From: Bacteroidales bacterium
Lineage (GTDB): Bacteria > Bacteroidota > Bacteroidia > Bacteroidales > UBA932
Length of the DNA stretch: 64,000 bases
NCBI GenBank assembly: GCA_016285455.1
Contig: JAEEQS010000004.1
Coordinates: 1 to 64,000, forward strand
Direction: 5' to 3'
Positions 8,100 to 17,598 of the stretch are shown here, piece after piece. The notes under the pieces are model-generated. The model did no database searches and had not been told where the DNA came from. It was given only the letters and a program-made list of their open reading frames with translations. A program made the translations under genes and the position numbers. How positions within the stretch are numbered: the first letter of the stretch is position 1; every line of letters begins with the position of its first letter.

Positions 8100-11000
8100 A
8101 TGCGTACAATGTTCTTATCAAGGCTGGCCTCAGTTATTGCCGCCGCACTTATCTTGCTCCCTTCACAGACGTTTGCCCAGGAGAACAATTATCCCGATGT
8201 TCTTCTGAAGAACAACAAACAGAGCGTGAAGTTCACAGACCTTAAATCTTTTGACAATGTTAACAATAAGGTAAGGAACTATCTAAGAACACTTTCCAAC
8301 GGTGTCAAGGTTCCTGTAAAGGTAGAAGGCGCCTATACTTTCAAGAACAACGACTCTCTCTATCTGAATTTCAACCGCAACCTGGCGGATTTCCCAATCC
8401 GCGAAGACGGCGTCAAGATGATCTACGAGACAGTAAAGGCCAATCTTCCCTCATCGTTGAAAAACAAGAAAATAGCCATATTTTCAGCTGGCAGCAAGCT
8501 GGAGCAGCTGGTTACTCCTTTCTATAACACTACGGGCAAATACGCAAAGATCCAGAAAGACGGCGTAATCAAGGTGTCCTCCACTGCCAAGAGACTTAAG
8601 GAGCAGGAGGGCAAGCCTTACGCTATTACAAAAGGTTTGCAGGATAGGCATATCGCGATGCAGAACAGCCACGGTTGGTTCTACGAGCCGACTCTGGACC
8701 GCTGGGAGTTCCAGAGAGCCAGACTTTTTGGCGTGGTTGAAGATACTTATACTATGAGTTATGTGGAGCCGTTCCTGGTTCCAATGCTGGAGAATGCCGG
8801 AGCAGTGGTTCTGCTTCCTAAGGAAAGAGACTGGACCAAGGTTGAAGTGATTGTGGACAACGACACCCAGACAAACGGCTACAGCTCTTCAGACGGTTCC
8901 TACAACTGGACCAAGGGAGATGGTGAAGGCTTTGCGCATCCTAAGAAATCCTATGTATTTGGAGAGAATCCGTTCACGATGGGTTCTTATGTTCAGGTTG
9001 AAGGTCTTCTGGCAAAGGGCGAGAGCGAGCCTGCTGGAAGCCTGAACGAGAGCACAATAACCTGGACTCCTTCATTTGAGGAAGATGGTGACTATGCAGT
9101 TTATATTTCCTACAAAACTCTTCCGAGCAGCGCAGATAAAGTGTCCTACACCGTCAAATACAGCGGTGGAAAGGCAGAATTCTCCGTTAACCAGAAGATG
9201 GGCGGCGGAATGTGGATTTACCTTGGCACCTTCCATTTCAAGAAAGGAAATCAAGACCAGGGCGTATTCCTCACCAATAGAAATAGTTACGGCACCGTTA
9301 CCGCAGACGCTTGCAAGTTTGGAGGCGGAATGGGCAACATTGCCAGGGGGGAAGGCGAGGGCTTTATAAGCGGAATGCCTAGGTTCCTTGAAGGCGCAAG
9401 GTACTACCTTCAGTGGAGCGGTTTTGCAGATACGGTTTATTCCGTATCTCACAACACTAACGACTATACCGATGACTATGTATCCAGAGGCAAGTTCGTA
9501 AATGCTATAGCAGGCCAGAGCAAGGCTCTGCCTAAATGGGGAGCTGAGAGCCGCCACATTCCTGTTGACTTGTCTTTCGCATTTCATACGGATGCCGGCA
9601 ATTCCCTCGGCGACACCATTATAGGAACTCTCTCCATCTATACCAGAATCTGCAAGGACTTTGGCGGAGAAGACAAATATCCTAACGGAGACGACAGAAT
9701 CCTGGGCCGTTATCTGGCAGACATTGTACAGACTCAGCTGGTTGACGATATTTCAGACAAATACGGCTTTGCCTGGAGCCGCCGACAGCTTTGGGACCGT
9801 TCTTACTCCGAGAGCCGTTCTCCTCAGGTTCCGGGTATGCTTCTGGAGTTCCTGTCTCACCACAATTATGCAGATATGAAGTTCGGCCTTGACCCTGATT
9901 TCCGCTTTACCGCTTCCAGGGCTATCTACAAGGGAATATTGAAATTCCTGTCGTGGAAAAACAAGGTTCCATACTCTGTGCAGCCTCTTCCTGTAAACAA
10001 TATGGAGGTGGTTCTTGAGAATCCTTCCAAGAGGGAGGTTGAGACAGAGACTCATGTCAAGAGCGTAAAGAAGACCAAGAAAGGCAAAAAGACCGTCACC
10101 GAGGTCAAGAAGATGGTTATCAGGTATGATGCTGTCAGCGAGGGTGAAGTCCACGCATTGGTAACCTGGTCTCCTGTTGAAGATAAGCTTGAGCCGACTG
10201 CAGTTCCAACGGGTTACGTTGTTTACACAGCCAAAGATGACAATGGTTTCGATCTGGGAACCTATGTGCAGGAGCCTAAGTACAGGGTTAAGATTGACAA
10301 AGACCATATCTACCGCTTCAAGATTACAGCTGTGAATGAGGGAGGAGAAAGCTTCCCGTCTGAGGTTGTTGCAGTTGGCGTTCCAAGCCATAGAAAGTCA
10401 GACGACATTGTGCTTGTAGTCAACGCGTTCGATAGGGTGGGCGCTCCTAAGTGGATTCAGAGCAAGGATTCTACTGTAGCTGGATTCTTTGCAGATTATG
10501 ACCACGGAGTTCCATACCTGAAGGACGCTTCCTACCTGGGCAAGATGTACGAGTACCGCAGAGAAGTTCCTTGGACAGATGACGACGCTCCTGGATTCGG
10601 TGCCTGCTACAACGACCAGGCAGGCAACATAATTGCCGGAAACACCTTTGATTACGCTTACGACCATGGTCTTGCCTTTATGCACAACGGCTACGCTTTC
10701 ATTTCTTCTACCAGAAGCGCTGTAGAGAGCGGAAAGACAGATATGTCTAAGTACTCAATCTGCGACCTCATACTTGGAAAGCAGTGCCAGAGCAACGACG
10801 GAGCCCTTACCAAGCTAGTCAAGTACCACGCTTACACTCCTAAGCTCAAGGAGGCCATCAAGAATTACTGCTCCGGCGGCAGAAACCTCATAGTTTCAGG
10901 CGCGTATGTTGCTACTGACCTTGTAGATGCCTATGAAGTAGACAAGACTGAGGGCCCTAAGTTCCTCAGCGATGTATTCAGGATCAAGTGGATGACTCAC

Positions 11001-11303
11001 TCCGCCGCAAAGGACGGAAAGGTTGCTGCCGTGATGAATTCCTACGGCTTCAACGGAAACTTCGAGTTCTACAGTGAGCTCAACGATAAGAAATATGTCT
11101 GCGAGGCACCAGATGCCTTTGTACCTGCTGACAAGGATTCCTACACCATATTCCGCTATCCTCAGACCAGCATCAGCGCCGCTGTTGCCTATCCTGGAAA
11201 AGACTACAAGACAACTGTTTTCGGCTTCCCGATCGAGACACTGAAGTCCCAGGAGCAGATAGACAGACTGATCGGCCAGACAATAGATTTCTTCAGCAAA
11301 TGA
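8100..11303 (+). CDS. Large exported N-acetylmuramoyl-L-alanine amidase-like / golvesin-domain protein
   Basis: 1067 residues with a cleavable signal (cut near residue 26, SQTFAQ). The amidase_3-like core seems split. NSHGWFY (His near 191) comes first, then a beta domain of the golvesin/xanthan-lyase C-terminal type at about 245-410. The core resumes with SHNTNDYTDDY, FHTDAG (His near 500) and a GMLLEF Glu near 595, which together could form the zinc site of a peptidoglycan amidase. A Lys-rich linker (KKTKKGKKTVTEVKK) and a fibronectin III-like domain follow at about 690-770, then an unassigned C-terminal domain of about 290 residues. Relatives are often labelled xanthan lyase, which is a domain-name carryover. 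The lipoprotein gene follows 4 bases downstream. Confidence 0.75.
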   Translation: MRTMFLSRLASVIAAALILLPSQTFAQENNYPDVLLKNNKQSVKFTDLKSFDNVNNKVRNYLRTLSNGVKVPVKVEGAYTFKNNDSLYLNFNRNLADFPIREDGVKMIYETVKANLPSSLKNKKIAIFSAGSKLEQLVTPFYNTTGKYAKIQKDGVIKVSSTAKRLKEQEGKPYAITKGLQDRHIAMQNSHGWFYEPTLDRWEFQRARLFGVVEDTYTMSYVEPFLVPMLENAGAVVLLPKERDWTKVEVIVDNDTQTNGYSSSDGSYNWTKGDGEGFAHPKKSYVFGENPFTMGSYVQVEGLLAKGESEPAGSLNESTITWTPSFEEDGDYAVYISYKTLPSSADKVSYTVKYSGGKAEFSVNQKMGGGMWIYLGTFHFKKGNQDQGVFLTNRNSYGTVTADACKFGGGMGNIARGEGEGFISGMPRFLEGARYYLQWSGFADTVYSVSHNTNDYTDDYVSRGKFVNAIAGQSKALPKWGAESRHIPVDLSFAFHTDAGNSLGDTIIGTLSIYTRICKDFGGEDKYPNGDDRILGRYLADIVQTQLVDDISDKYGFAWSRRQLWDRSYSESRSPQVPGMLLEFLSHHNYADMKFGLDPDFRFTASRAIYKGILKFLSWKNKVPYSVQPLPVNNMEVVLENPSKREVETETHVKSVKKTKKGKKTVTEVKKMVIRYDAVSEGEVHALVTWSPVEDKLEPTAVPTGYVVYTAKDDNGFDLGTYVQEPKYRVKIDKDHIYRFKITAVNEGGESFPSEVVAVGVPSHRKSDDIVLVVNAFDRVGAPKWIQSKDSTVAGFFADYDHGVPYLKDASYLGKMYEYRREVPWTDDDAPGFGACYNDQAGNIIAGNTFDYAYDHGLAFMHNGYAFISSTRSAVESGKTDMSKYSICDLILGKQCQSNDGALTKLVKYHAYTPKLKEAIKNYCSGGRNLIVSGAYVATDLVDAYEVDKTEGPKFLSDVFRIKWMTHSAAKDGKVAAVMNSYGFNGNFEFYSELNDKKYVCEAPDAFVPADKDSYTIFRYPQTSISAAVAYPGKDYKTTVFGFPIETLKSQEQIDRLIGQTIDFFSK

Positions 11304-11307
11304 CAGT

Positions 11308-12912
11308 ATGAATAAGAATTGTTTGTTCCCTTTAATTGTTTTATCGCTATTTCTGACGTCTTGTGGAGGCGGTGGAAAAGACGCTATTATACCTGATGTA
11401 CCAACTCCGCCGGCTCCAGACAATAATATAGTTGTTTCGCTGATAACTCTTCCATATAGCACATTTACTGTTGAGACTGGAGAGTATCGCCAGATCATTG
11501 CTGATCTTTTTCCAGAAAACGCAACTGACAAAACTGTTACCTGGGAATCATCCAATACTTCTATAGCAACTGTGTCCAACTCCGGTGTGGTATATGGCAA
11601 AGTTCCCGGAACAGTTGATATTATTGTCAAGGCGGGCCGTGCATCCACAGTCTGCCATGCTATTGTCAAGGAATCTCATACTGACCTGTCCTTATACGAC
11701 ATTCAAGGCAATAAAACTTCTCAAAGAACAACCGCCAATTGCTATGTGGTATCAAAACCGGGCAAGTACAAAATCCCTGTTGTTTATGGCAATGCGATTA
11801 CCGGGGGAAAGACAAATCGCAAGGCTTATCTTTATTCAGGTACCTACGCCACTTATGTAAATGTTTTGGAGCGTTTTGTCGATCACCTGAATCAGCCTGT
11901 TTATTCTGGGAATGATTCTTCTGACCCTTGGGTTTCCAATAAATACTCTTTGTCAAAATGCCAGCTGTTGTGGCAGGATTCCCAGAATCTTGTGACCGAT
12001 GTCTATCTTTCTGGAGGTCAGGGCTACAAAGAAGAGAAGTTTCTTTGTTTTGAAGTAAAACCCGAGAACTTTAATCAAGGCAATGCTGTTTTAGCAGTTT
12101 ACAGTGACAATATTGTTGCCTGGAGCTGGCATATTTGGGTTACAGATTCTGATTTGTCCCCTGTTGCTGTCAGGAATCAGGCAAACAAATTGTATTATGC
12201 TTTGCCCGTTAATCTTGGCTGGTGTGAGCCTCAATCTTCAAAGAGCAAAAATGGAGGTAAGTACGGTAACTGTCCTTATTATCAGTATGGGAGAAAAGAT
12301 CCAATGCTGCCTTCAGACGGAAATGGTGATTTTGACAAAGCATATTACGGTAAATCTGGTGAGATGAATGACGGCACCTGGATGATCGTTACCTCTCCAG
12401 AAGAGTATATTGATGCGTATACTACTGTAGGGTATACGGTCAGAAATCCATTTGTCTTTTTATGCGGCGGTTCTTCCTATTCAAATCTCTGGAGTGCAGA
12501 AGAGAACAACTATTTTAGAAATGGTCAAGTTATCAAGACCATATATGATCCTTCTCCTTCTGGATATTGTGTACCGCCATACGATTTCGCTACTGGTTTT
12601 GTCCGGAATAATTATGCAGATTCGTTCAGTGACTGGAATTATGACGGAGTCTTCAATAATGGGTATTATTTTTATACTGATGGCTGGAAACAAGGAGAAA
12701 AACTGTTTCTTCCAGCAATAGGTGAGAGATTCTATAATGGTATACTGTGTGCGACTGGCGACTGTGGCTATTATCACTTGGCGGAGAATCTTGTTGAGTA
12801 TCTGGGTTCACCTAGGTGTTTCTATTATATTGGATCCGTAGAATCATTCATTTTAAATTCAGGGATAGCCCGAGGAGAAGCCTTGCCTGTACGGTCTATA
12901 AAAGAGTATTAA
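11308..12912 (+). CDS. Surface lipoprotein with Ig-like (Big2) domain and FISUMP-like C-terminal region
   Basis: 534 residues. The signal ends with lipobox LTSC followed by GGGG, a sequence typical of lipoproteins exposed on the Bacteroidota surface. Residues about 45-120 are a Big2-like Ig domain (LFPENATDKTVTWESSNTS; ATVSNSGVVYGKVPGT). The remaining part is aromatic and glycine rich and contains TIYDPSPSGYCVPP, FLPAIGERFYNG and a closing GEALPVRSIKEY, the pattern seen in Bacteroidota FISUMP-type repeats. Likely an adhesin or surface structural protein. It is co-transcribed with the upstream amidase-like gene and is clearly AT-richer than it. Exact role unknown. Confidence 0.75.
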   Translation: MNKNCLFPLIVLSLFLTSCGGGGKDAIIPDVPTPPAPDNNIVVSLITLPYSTFTVETGEYRQIIADLFPENATDKTVTWESSNTSIATVSNSGVVYGKVPGTVDIIVKAGRASTVCHAIVKESHTDLSLYDIQGNKTSQRTTANCYVVSKPGKYKIPVVYGNAITGGKTNRKAYLYSGTYATYVNVLERFVDHLNQPVYSGNDSSDPWVSNKYSLSKCQLLWQDSQNLVTDVYLSGGQGYKEEKFLCFEVKPENFNQGNAVLAVYSDNIVAWSWHIWVTDSDLSPVAVRNQANKLYYALPVNLGWCEPQSSKSKNGGKYGNCPYYQYGRKDPMLPSDGNGDFDKAYYGKSGEMNDGTWMIVTSPEEYIDAYTTVGYTVRNPFVFLCGGSSYSNLWSAEENNYFRNGQVIKTIYDPSPSGYCVPPYDFATGFVRNNYADSFSDWNYDGVFNNGYYFYTDGWKQGEKLFLPAIGERFYNGILCATGDCGYYHLAENLVEYLGSPRCFYYIGSVESFILNSGIARGEALPVRSIKEY

Positions 12913-12917
12913 ATGAC

Positions 12918-12943
12918 AAGGGACTGCAAATTTGCAGTCCCTT
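12918..12943. terminator. Bidirectional hairpin terminator
   Basis: Perfect inverted repeat with arms AAGGGACTGCAAA and TTTGCAGTCCCTT and no loop bases beyond the centre. It lies between the lipoprotein stop (12912) and the 3' end of RNase P RNA (12952, minus strand). A T-rich run (TTTATATT) follows on the plus strand. It probably ends both convergent transcripts. Confidence 0.8.
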
Positions 12944-12951
12944 TATATTAA

Positions 12952-13276
12952 GGTACGGGTTAAGCCGGATTCTGTCCCCTTGCGGGTCTTTATCATTTAT
13001 CTGGCGCAGCTTACCCCTCGGCAAAGGACGGGCAGCCCTTGAATGCCGATATACATAGCCTTGCAGGATGCGGTGGAGTACCCAATGAATGTTGCCATTC
13101 AATGTCGTGAGCTCTTGCCTCGCGTTTTCACCCTTACCTTTTTCCTTTCGGATAGGGGCGGTTGTTTTCTGTTACCCCAGTCATAAGCTTTCGCCTATCT
13201 GTGCTTTCCACAGCGCATTGCCCTTTCCTGTCCGGACTTTCCTCCGATTGCTCGGCGATAAAGTTTCCCGTACCGG
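12952..13276 (-). ncRNA. rnpB: RNase P RNA (bacterial class A)
   Basis: Catalytic RNA of RNase P, which matures tRNA 5' ends. On the minus strand the universally conserved P4 strands are present: GAGGAAAGTCCGGACA near the 5' end and ACAGAATCCGGCTTA near the 3' end. The terminal helix pairs GGTACGGG (5', 13267-13274) with CCCGTACC (3', 12952-12959). The J region GGTAAGGGTGAAA is also visible. A TATCTTTG -7 box at 13281-13288 places transcription start within a few bases of the 5' helix. The length of about 325 bases is normal. Short open frames read here are artefacts. Confidence 0.95.
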
Positions 13277-13278
13277 CG

Positions 13279-13402
13279 GCAAAGATAGTGCAAGTCGAGA
13301 GAAAAGCAAACTTGTTTGCATTTTCCGAGACGCAGCCTATCTAGCGAGCGCAGCGAGAAAGATAGTGCAAGCTGAGCGAAATGCAAACTTCTTTGCATTT
13401 CT
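13279..13402. repeat. Two tandem copies of a promoter-bearing repeat
   Basis: Copy 1 (13281-13320) and copy 2 (13353-13401) share AAAGATAGTGCAAG, then GAG, GAAA and a GCAAAC..TTTGCATTT hairpin. Copy 1 ends with GCAGCCTATCT, pairing back to AGATAG. Read on the minus strand the repeat start is CTTGCACTATCTTTG, which contains the TATCTTTG box used by rnpB. In copy 2 the last G of the box is changed to C. Not a CRISPR: only two units of unequal spacing and no conserved spacers. Confidence 0.7.
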
Positions 13403-13453
13403 TATAATGAAACAATGTTGTTACATTTTTAGGGCTTTTCTAGTACTTTTATA

Positions 13454-13461
13454 TATATTTG
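13454..13461 (+). promoter_or_regulatory. -7 box (TATATTTG) of the SLC13 transporter gene
   Basis: Matches TAnnTTTG and ends 27 bases before the ATG at 13489. It rules out the in-frame TTG at 13459 as a start, because that codon lies inside the promoter. Confidence 0.65.
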
Positions 13462-13488
13462 CACAGTCTAAATATAATCAAACGGTCT

Positions 13489-14994
13489 ATGTTTAGTAAT
13501 TATATTGGTTTTGAGAAGGTTGATCTATTCCTTAAGAAATACTACGAAAAGTGGACCCATCCAGACAAGGCGATGAAGAAGGTCATTCAGGCCTTAATTG
13601 TTGTTGCCTTGACTGTTTTTGTGTGGAATATGCCGTCTTCCTGGTTTGGAATGGAAGGGATAACCGTAGTTCAGCAAAGGCTTATCGCAATATTTGTGTT
13701 CGCGATGCTGATGTGGGTTATGGAAGTTGTGCCGGCCTGGGCTACATCGGTGGCTGTGATTGGCTTGCTGCTGCTGTTTACGTCGGATTCCGGAATAGGG
13801 CCGATGTGCGATGCTGAGAAAGTAGGGCAGCTGCTTAGCTACAAGGGAGTTATGGCAACCTTTGCGGATCCGGTGATAATGCTGTTCATAGGAGGATTCA
13901 TCCTTGCGATTGCGGCAACCAAGACAGGACTGGACGCCCAGCTGGCAAGGGTTCTGCTTAAGCCGTTCGGAAAGAAGAGCGAGAACGTGCTGCTGGGATT
14001 CCTTCTTATTACTGGACTGTTCTCTATGTTTATAAGCAACACTGCAACTGCGGCTATGATGCTTACCTTTCTTACTCCTGTGTTCAAGCAGCTTCCTGCA
14101 AACGGAAAGGGAAGGATAGCTATGGCTCTGGCAATTCCGGTAGCGGCCAATCTTGGAGGTATGGGAACTCCAATTGGAACCCCTCCAAACACTATCGCGA
14201 TGAAATACCTAAACGATCCAGAAGGCCTGAACCTTGGCATGGGATTCGGAGAGTGGATGATGTTCATGTTCCCTCTGGTGATAGTGCTTCTGCTCATCAG
14301 CTGGTTCATTATCAAGAAGATGTTCCCTTTCACCCAGAAGACAGTGGAACTGAAGATAGAAGGCAATATGCACAAGGGATGGCACACAACGGTGGTTATC
14401 ATTACTTTCTGCGTTACAGTACTGCTGTGGCTCCTGGACTCTGTTACCGGAATCAACACTTATACCGTGGCACTCATTCCGTTTGTGGTGTTTGCCCTGA
14501 CCGGAGTCATTCATCGCCGAGACCTTGAGGAAATCAACTGGTCTGTTATATGGATGGTGGCCGGCGGCTTTGCCCTGGGTTACGGACTGAACGCTTCCGG
14601 ACTGGCAAACCTTGCTGTAAAGAGCATTCCGTTCGGAGACTTCTCCCCGATGCTGATTCTGATAATTTCCGGACTGATTTGCTACGCTCTTTCAAACTTC
14701 ATATCCAACTCTGCCACAGCGGCTTTGCTGATGCCAATCTTGGCTGTTGTCTGCACTGCAATGGGAGACAGCCTGAATGTGATTGGAGGAACTTCAACCA
14801 TTCTGATAGGCGTGGCGATTGCAGCTTCAAGCGCAATGATTCTCCCGATATCCACACCGCCAAACGCTCTGGCTTTTGCTACCAATCTGGTTCAGCAGAA
14901 AGATATGAGCAAGATAGGTATTATTGTGGGTGTAATAAGTATGGGCCTGGGTTACGGCCTGCTGTATCTGATGGGTTCTTTGCACCTGCTCTAG
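13489..14994 (+). CDS. SLC13/DASS-family sodium-coupled anion transporter
   Basis: About 501 residues with a dozen or so membrane segments. Family members take up di- and tricarboxylates or sulfate together with sodium. Both signature repeats are visible: SNTATAAMMLTFLTP with GGMGTPIGTPPNTIA in the first half, and SNSATAALLMPILA with ILPISTPPNALAFATN in the second, forming the two SNT/PPN-type ion and substrate sites. The ATG at 13489 is chosen because the promoter box covers the upstream TTG. The stop overlaps that of the convergent glutaminyl cyclotransferase gene at a shared CTAG. C4-dicarboxylate such as succinate is the most likely substrate in this phylum, but that is inference. Confidence 0.9.
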   Translation: MFSNYIGFEKVDLFLKKYYEKWTHPDKAMKKVIQALIVVALTVFVWNMPSSWFGMEGITVVQQRLIAIFVFAMLMWVMEVVPAWATSVAVIGLLLLFTSDSGIGPMCDAEKVGQLLSYKGVMATFADPVIMLFIGGFILAIAATKTGLDAQLARVLLKPFGKKSENVLLGFLLITGLFSMFISNTATAAMMLTFLTPVFKQLPANGKGRIAMALAIPVAANLGGMGTPIGTPPNTIAMKYLNDPEGLNLGMGFGEWMMFMFPLVIVLLLISWFIIKKMFPFTQKTVELKIEGNMHKGWHTTVVIITFCVTVLLWLLDSVTGINTYTVALIPFVVFALTGVIHRRDLEEINWSVIWMVAGGFALGYGLNASGLANLAVKSIPFGDFSPMLILIISGLICYALSNFISNSATAALLMPILAVVCTAMGDSLNVIGGTSTILIGVAIAASSAMILPISTPPNALAFATNLVQQKDMSKIGIIVGVISMGLGYGLLYLMGSLHLL

Positions 14995-15776
14995 TAGGTG
15001 ATTTTGTAGAGTTTAGGCCAGTATTTTCCGGTCACATATATGCTGCCGTCTGAAGGGTCACAGGCAATGCCGTTGAGCACGTCTGTGGCCTTTGTTTTAA
15101 GGTTTTCCGGAAGAAGTCCCTTGCAGTCTATAACATCTGTGACATATCCCGTTTCAGGATCGATGATTACTATGTCGTCTGTCAGATATACGTTGGCCCA
15201 GATTTTTCCTTTAACCCATTCCAGCTCGTTGAGGTAAATGAGAGGTTTGCCGTCTAAGGTGACTTTCAAAGTGGAATTGCAGTAGAAGGATGCTGGGTCG
15301 CGGAAATACAGAGAAGAAGATCCGTCGCTCATTATCAGCCTCTTGCCGTCTGTGGTAAGGCCCCAGCCCTCTGTAGGGTATGAAGCCCTTCCGATTTCCT
15401 TGAGCTTGTTCTGCGGATTCTTCAGGCTGAACACAAAGCAGGTGTGCTCTTCCCAGGTAAGGATGAAAAACCTGTCGTTGACAACGCAGCTTCCTTCAAT
15501 GAAATAGCGGTCCTGGAACTTCCATTTTCTCTTCCACTTGCCGGTTTTGTAGTCCAGCATATTCAGACAGCTTTCTCCCTTCTGGCCGGTGGTTTCCCAC
15601 AAATAGCCGTCGTAGAAGAAAAGCCCTTGAGTGTAGGATTTTGTGTCGTGCGGATATTCTGCTAGCACCTTTACCTTGTGGCGACGTGCTTTTGGGGCGC
15701 TTTTGTCCTGAGATAGAGCCGATAGCGGAGCAAGCAGCGCCACTGCCAGTATAGCGGTGAGAATTCTTTTGTCCAT
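14991..15776 (-). CDS. Glutaminyl-peptide cyclotransferase (plant/bacterial type)
   Basis: Converts N-terminal glutamine of exported peptides or proteins to pyroglutamate. 261 residues with a cleavable signal (about 1-23, ending LSALSQ) and the five-bladed beta-propeller features of the family: YTQGLFFYDGYLWETTGQKGES near the start, then TWEEHTCFVF, GWGLTTDGKRLIMSDGSSSL, LNELEWVKGKIWANVY and a closing DVLNGIACDPSDGSIYVTGKYW. Exported, probably periplasmic. It starts 4 bases after the pyrG stop and is likely co-transcribed with it. In Bacteroidota, many exported proteins begin with Gln after signal cleavage, which would supply substrates. Confidence 0.93.
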   Translation of the reverse strand: MDKRILTAILAVALLAPLSALSQDKSAPKARRHKVKVLAEYPHDTKSYTQGLFFYDGYLWETTGQKGESCLNMLDYKTGKWKRKWKFQDRYFIEGSCVVNDRFFILTWEEHTCFVFSLKNPQNKLKEIGRASYPTEGWGLTTDGKRLIMSDGSSSLYFRDPASFYCNSTLKVTLDGKPLIYLNELEWVKGKIWANVYLTDDIVIIDPETGYVTDVIDCKGLLPENLKTKATDVLNGIACDPSDGSIYVTGKYWPKLYKITY

Positions 15777-15780
15777 AATT

Positions 15781-17439
<1,659 letters not shown>

Positions 17440-17476
17440 TTAATCAAAAAAACTGACAAAAAAAGAATAAAAAACG

Positions 17477-17484
17477 TATATTTG
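17477..17484 (+). promoter_or_regulatory. -7 box (TATATTTG) of the thiamine uptake operon
   Basis: Matches TAnnTTTG and lies just before the riboswitch, so the predicted start of transcription coincides with the 5' edge of the aptamer. Confidence 0.65.
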
Positions 17485-17486
17485 CT

Positions 17487-17564
17487 GCCGCTTAGGGGTG
17501 CCGAAAGGCTGAGATCATACCCTTGAACCTGATGCGGGCAATTCCGCCGTAGGGAAAGTGAGGC
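17487..17564 (+). promoter_or_regulatory. TPP riboswitch (THI element)
   Basis: Contains the conserved TPP aptamer blocks in order: GGGGTGCC, GGCTGAGA, ATACCC, GAACCTGAT, a GGGCAATTCCGCC arm and GTAGGGAAAGTG. The outer helix can form from GCCGCTT and AAGTGAGGC. It is 35 bases upstream of the TonB-receptor ATG; with no clear T-run after it, control is more likely at translation initiation. Binding of thiamine diphosphate should switch the operon off. Confidence 0.93.
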
Positions 17565-17598
17565 TTCGTCATTCCTGGGCTTTGATATTTGTCTGGTT

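Noticed and set aside
8100-11303. Xanthan lyase
   Set aside because: Only a domain resembling the C-terminal part of such proteins is seen; no polysaccharide-lyase catalytic domain is visible.
13281-13401. Possible CRISPR or IS end at the tandem repeat
   Set aside because: Only two copies, no regular spacers, no cas genes, no transposase; the repeat is better explained as a promoter-bearing element.
13089-13496. Plus-strand frame over the RNase P RNA region
   Set aside because: It covers rnpB, whose conserved P4 strands and terminal helix are clear; the frame has no promoter or recognisable protein.
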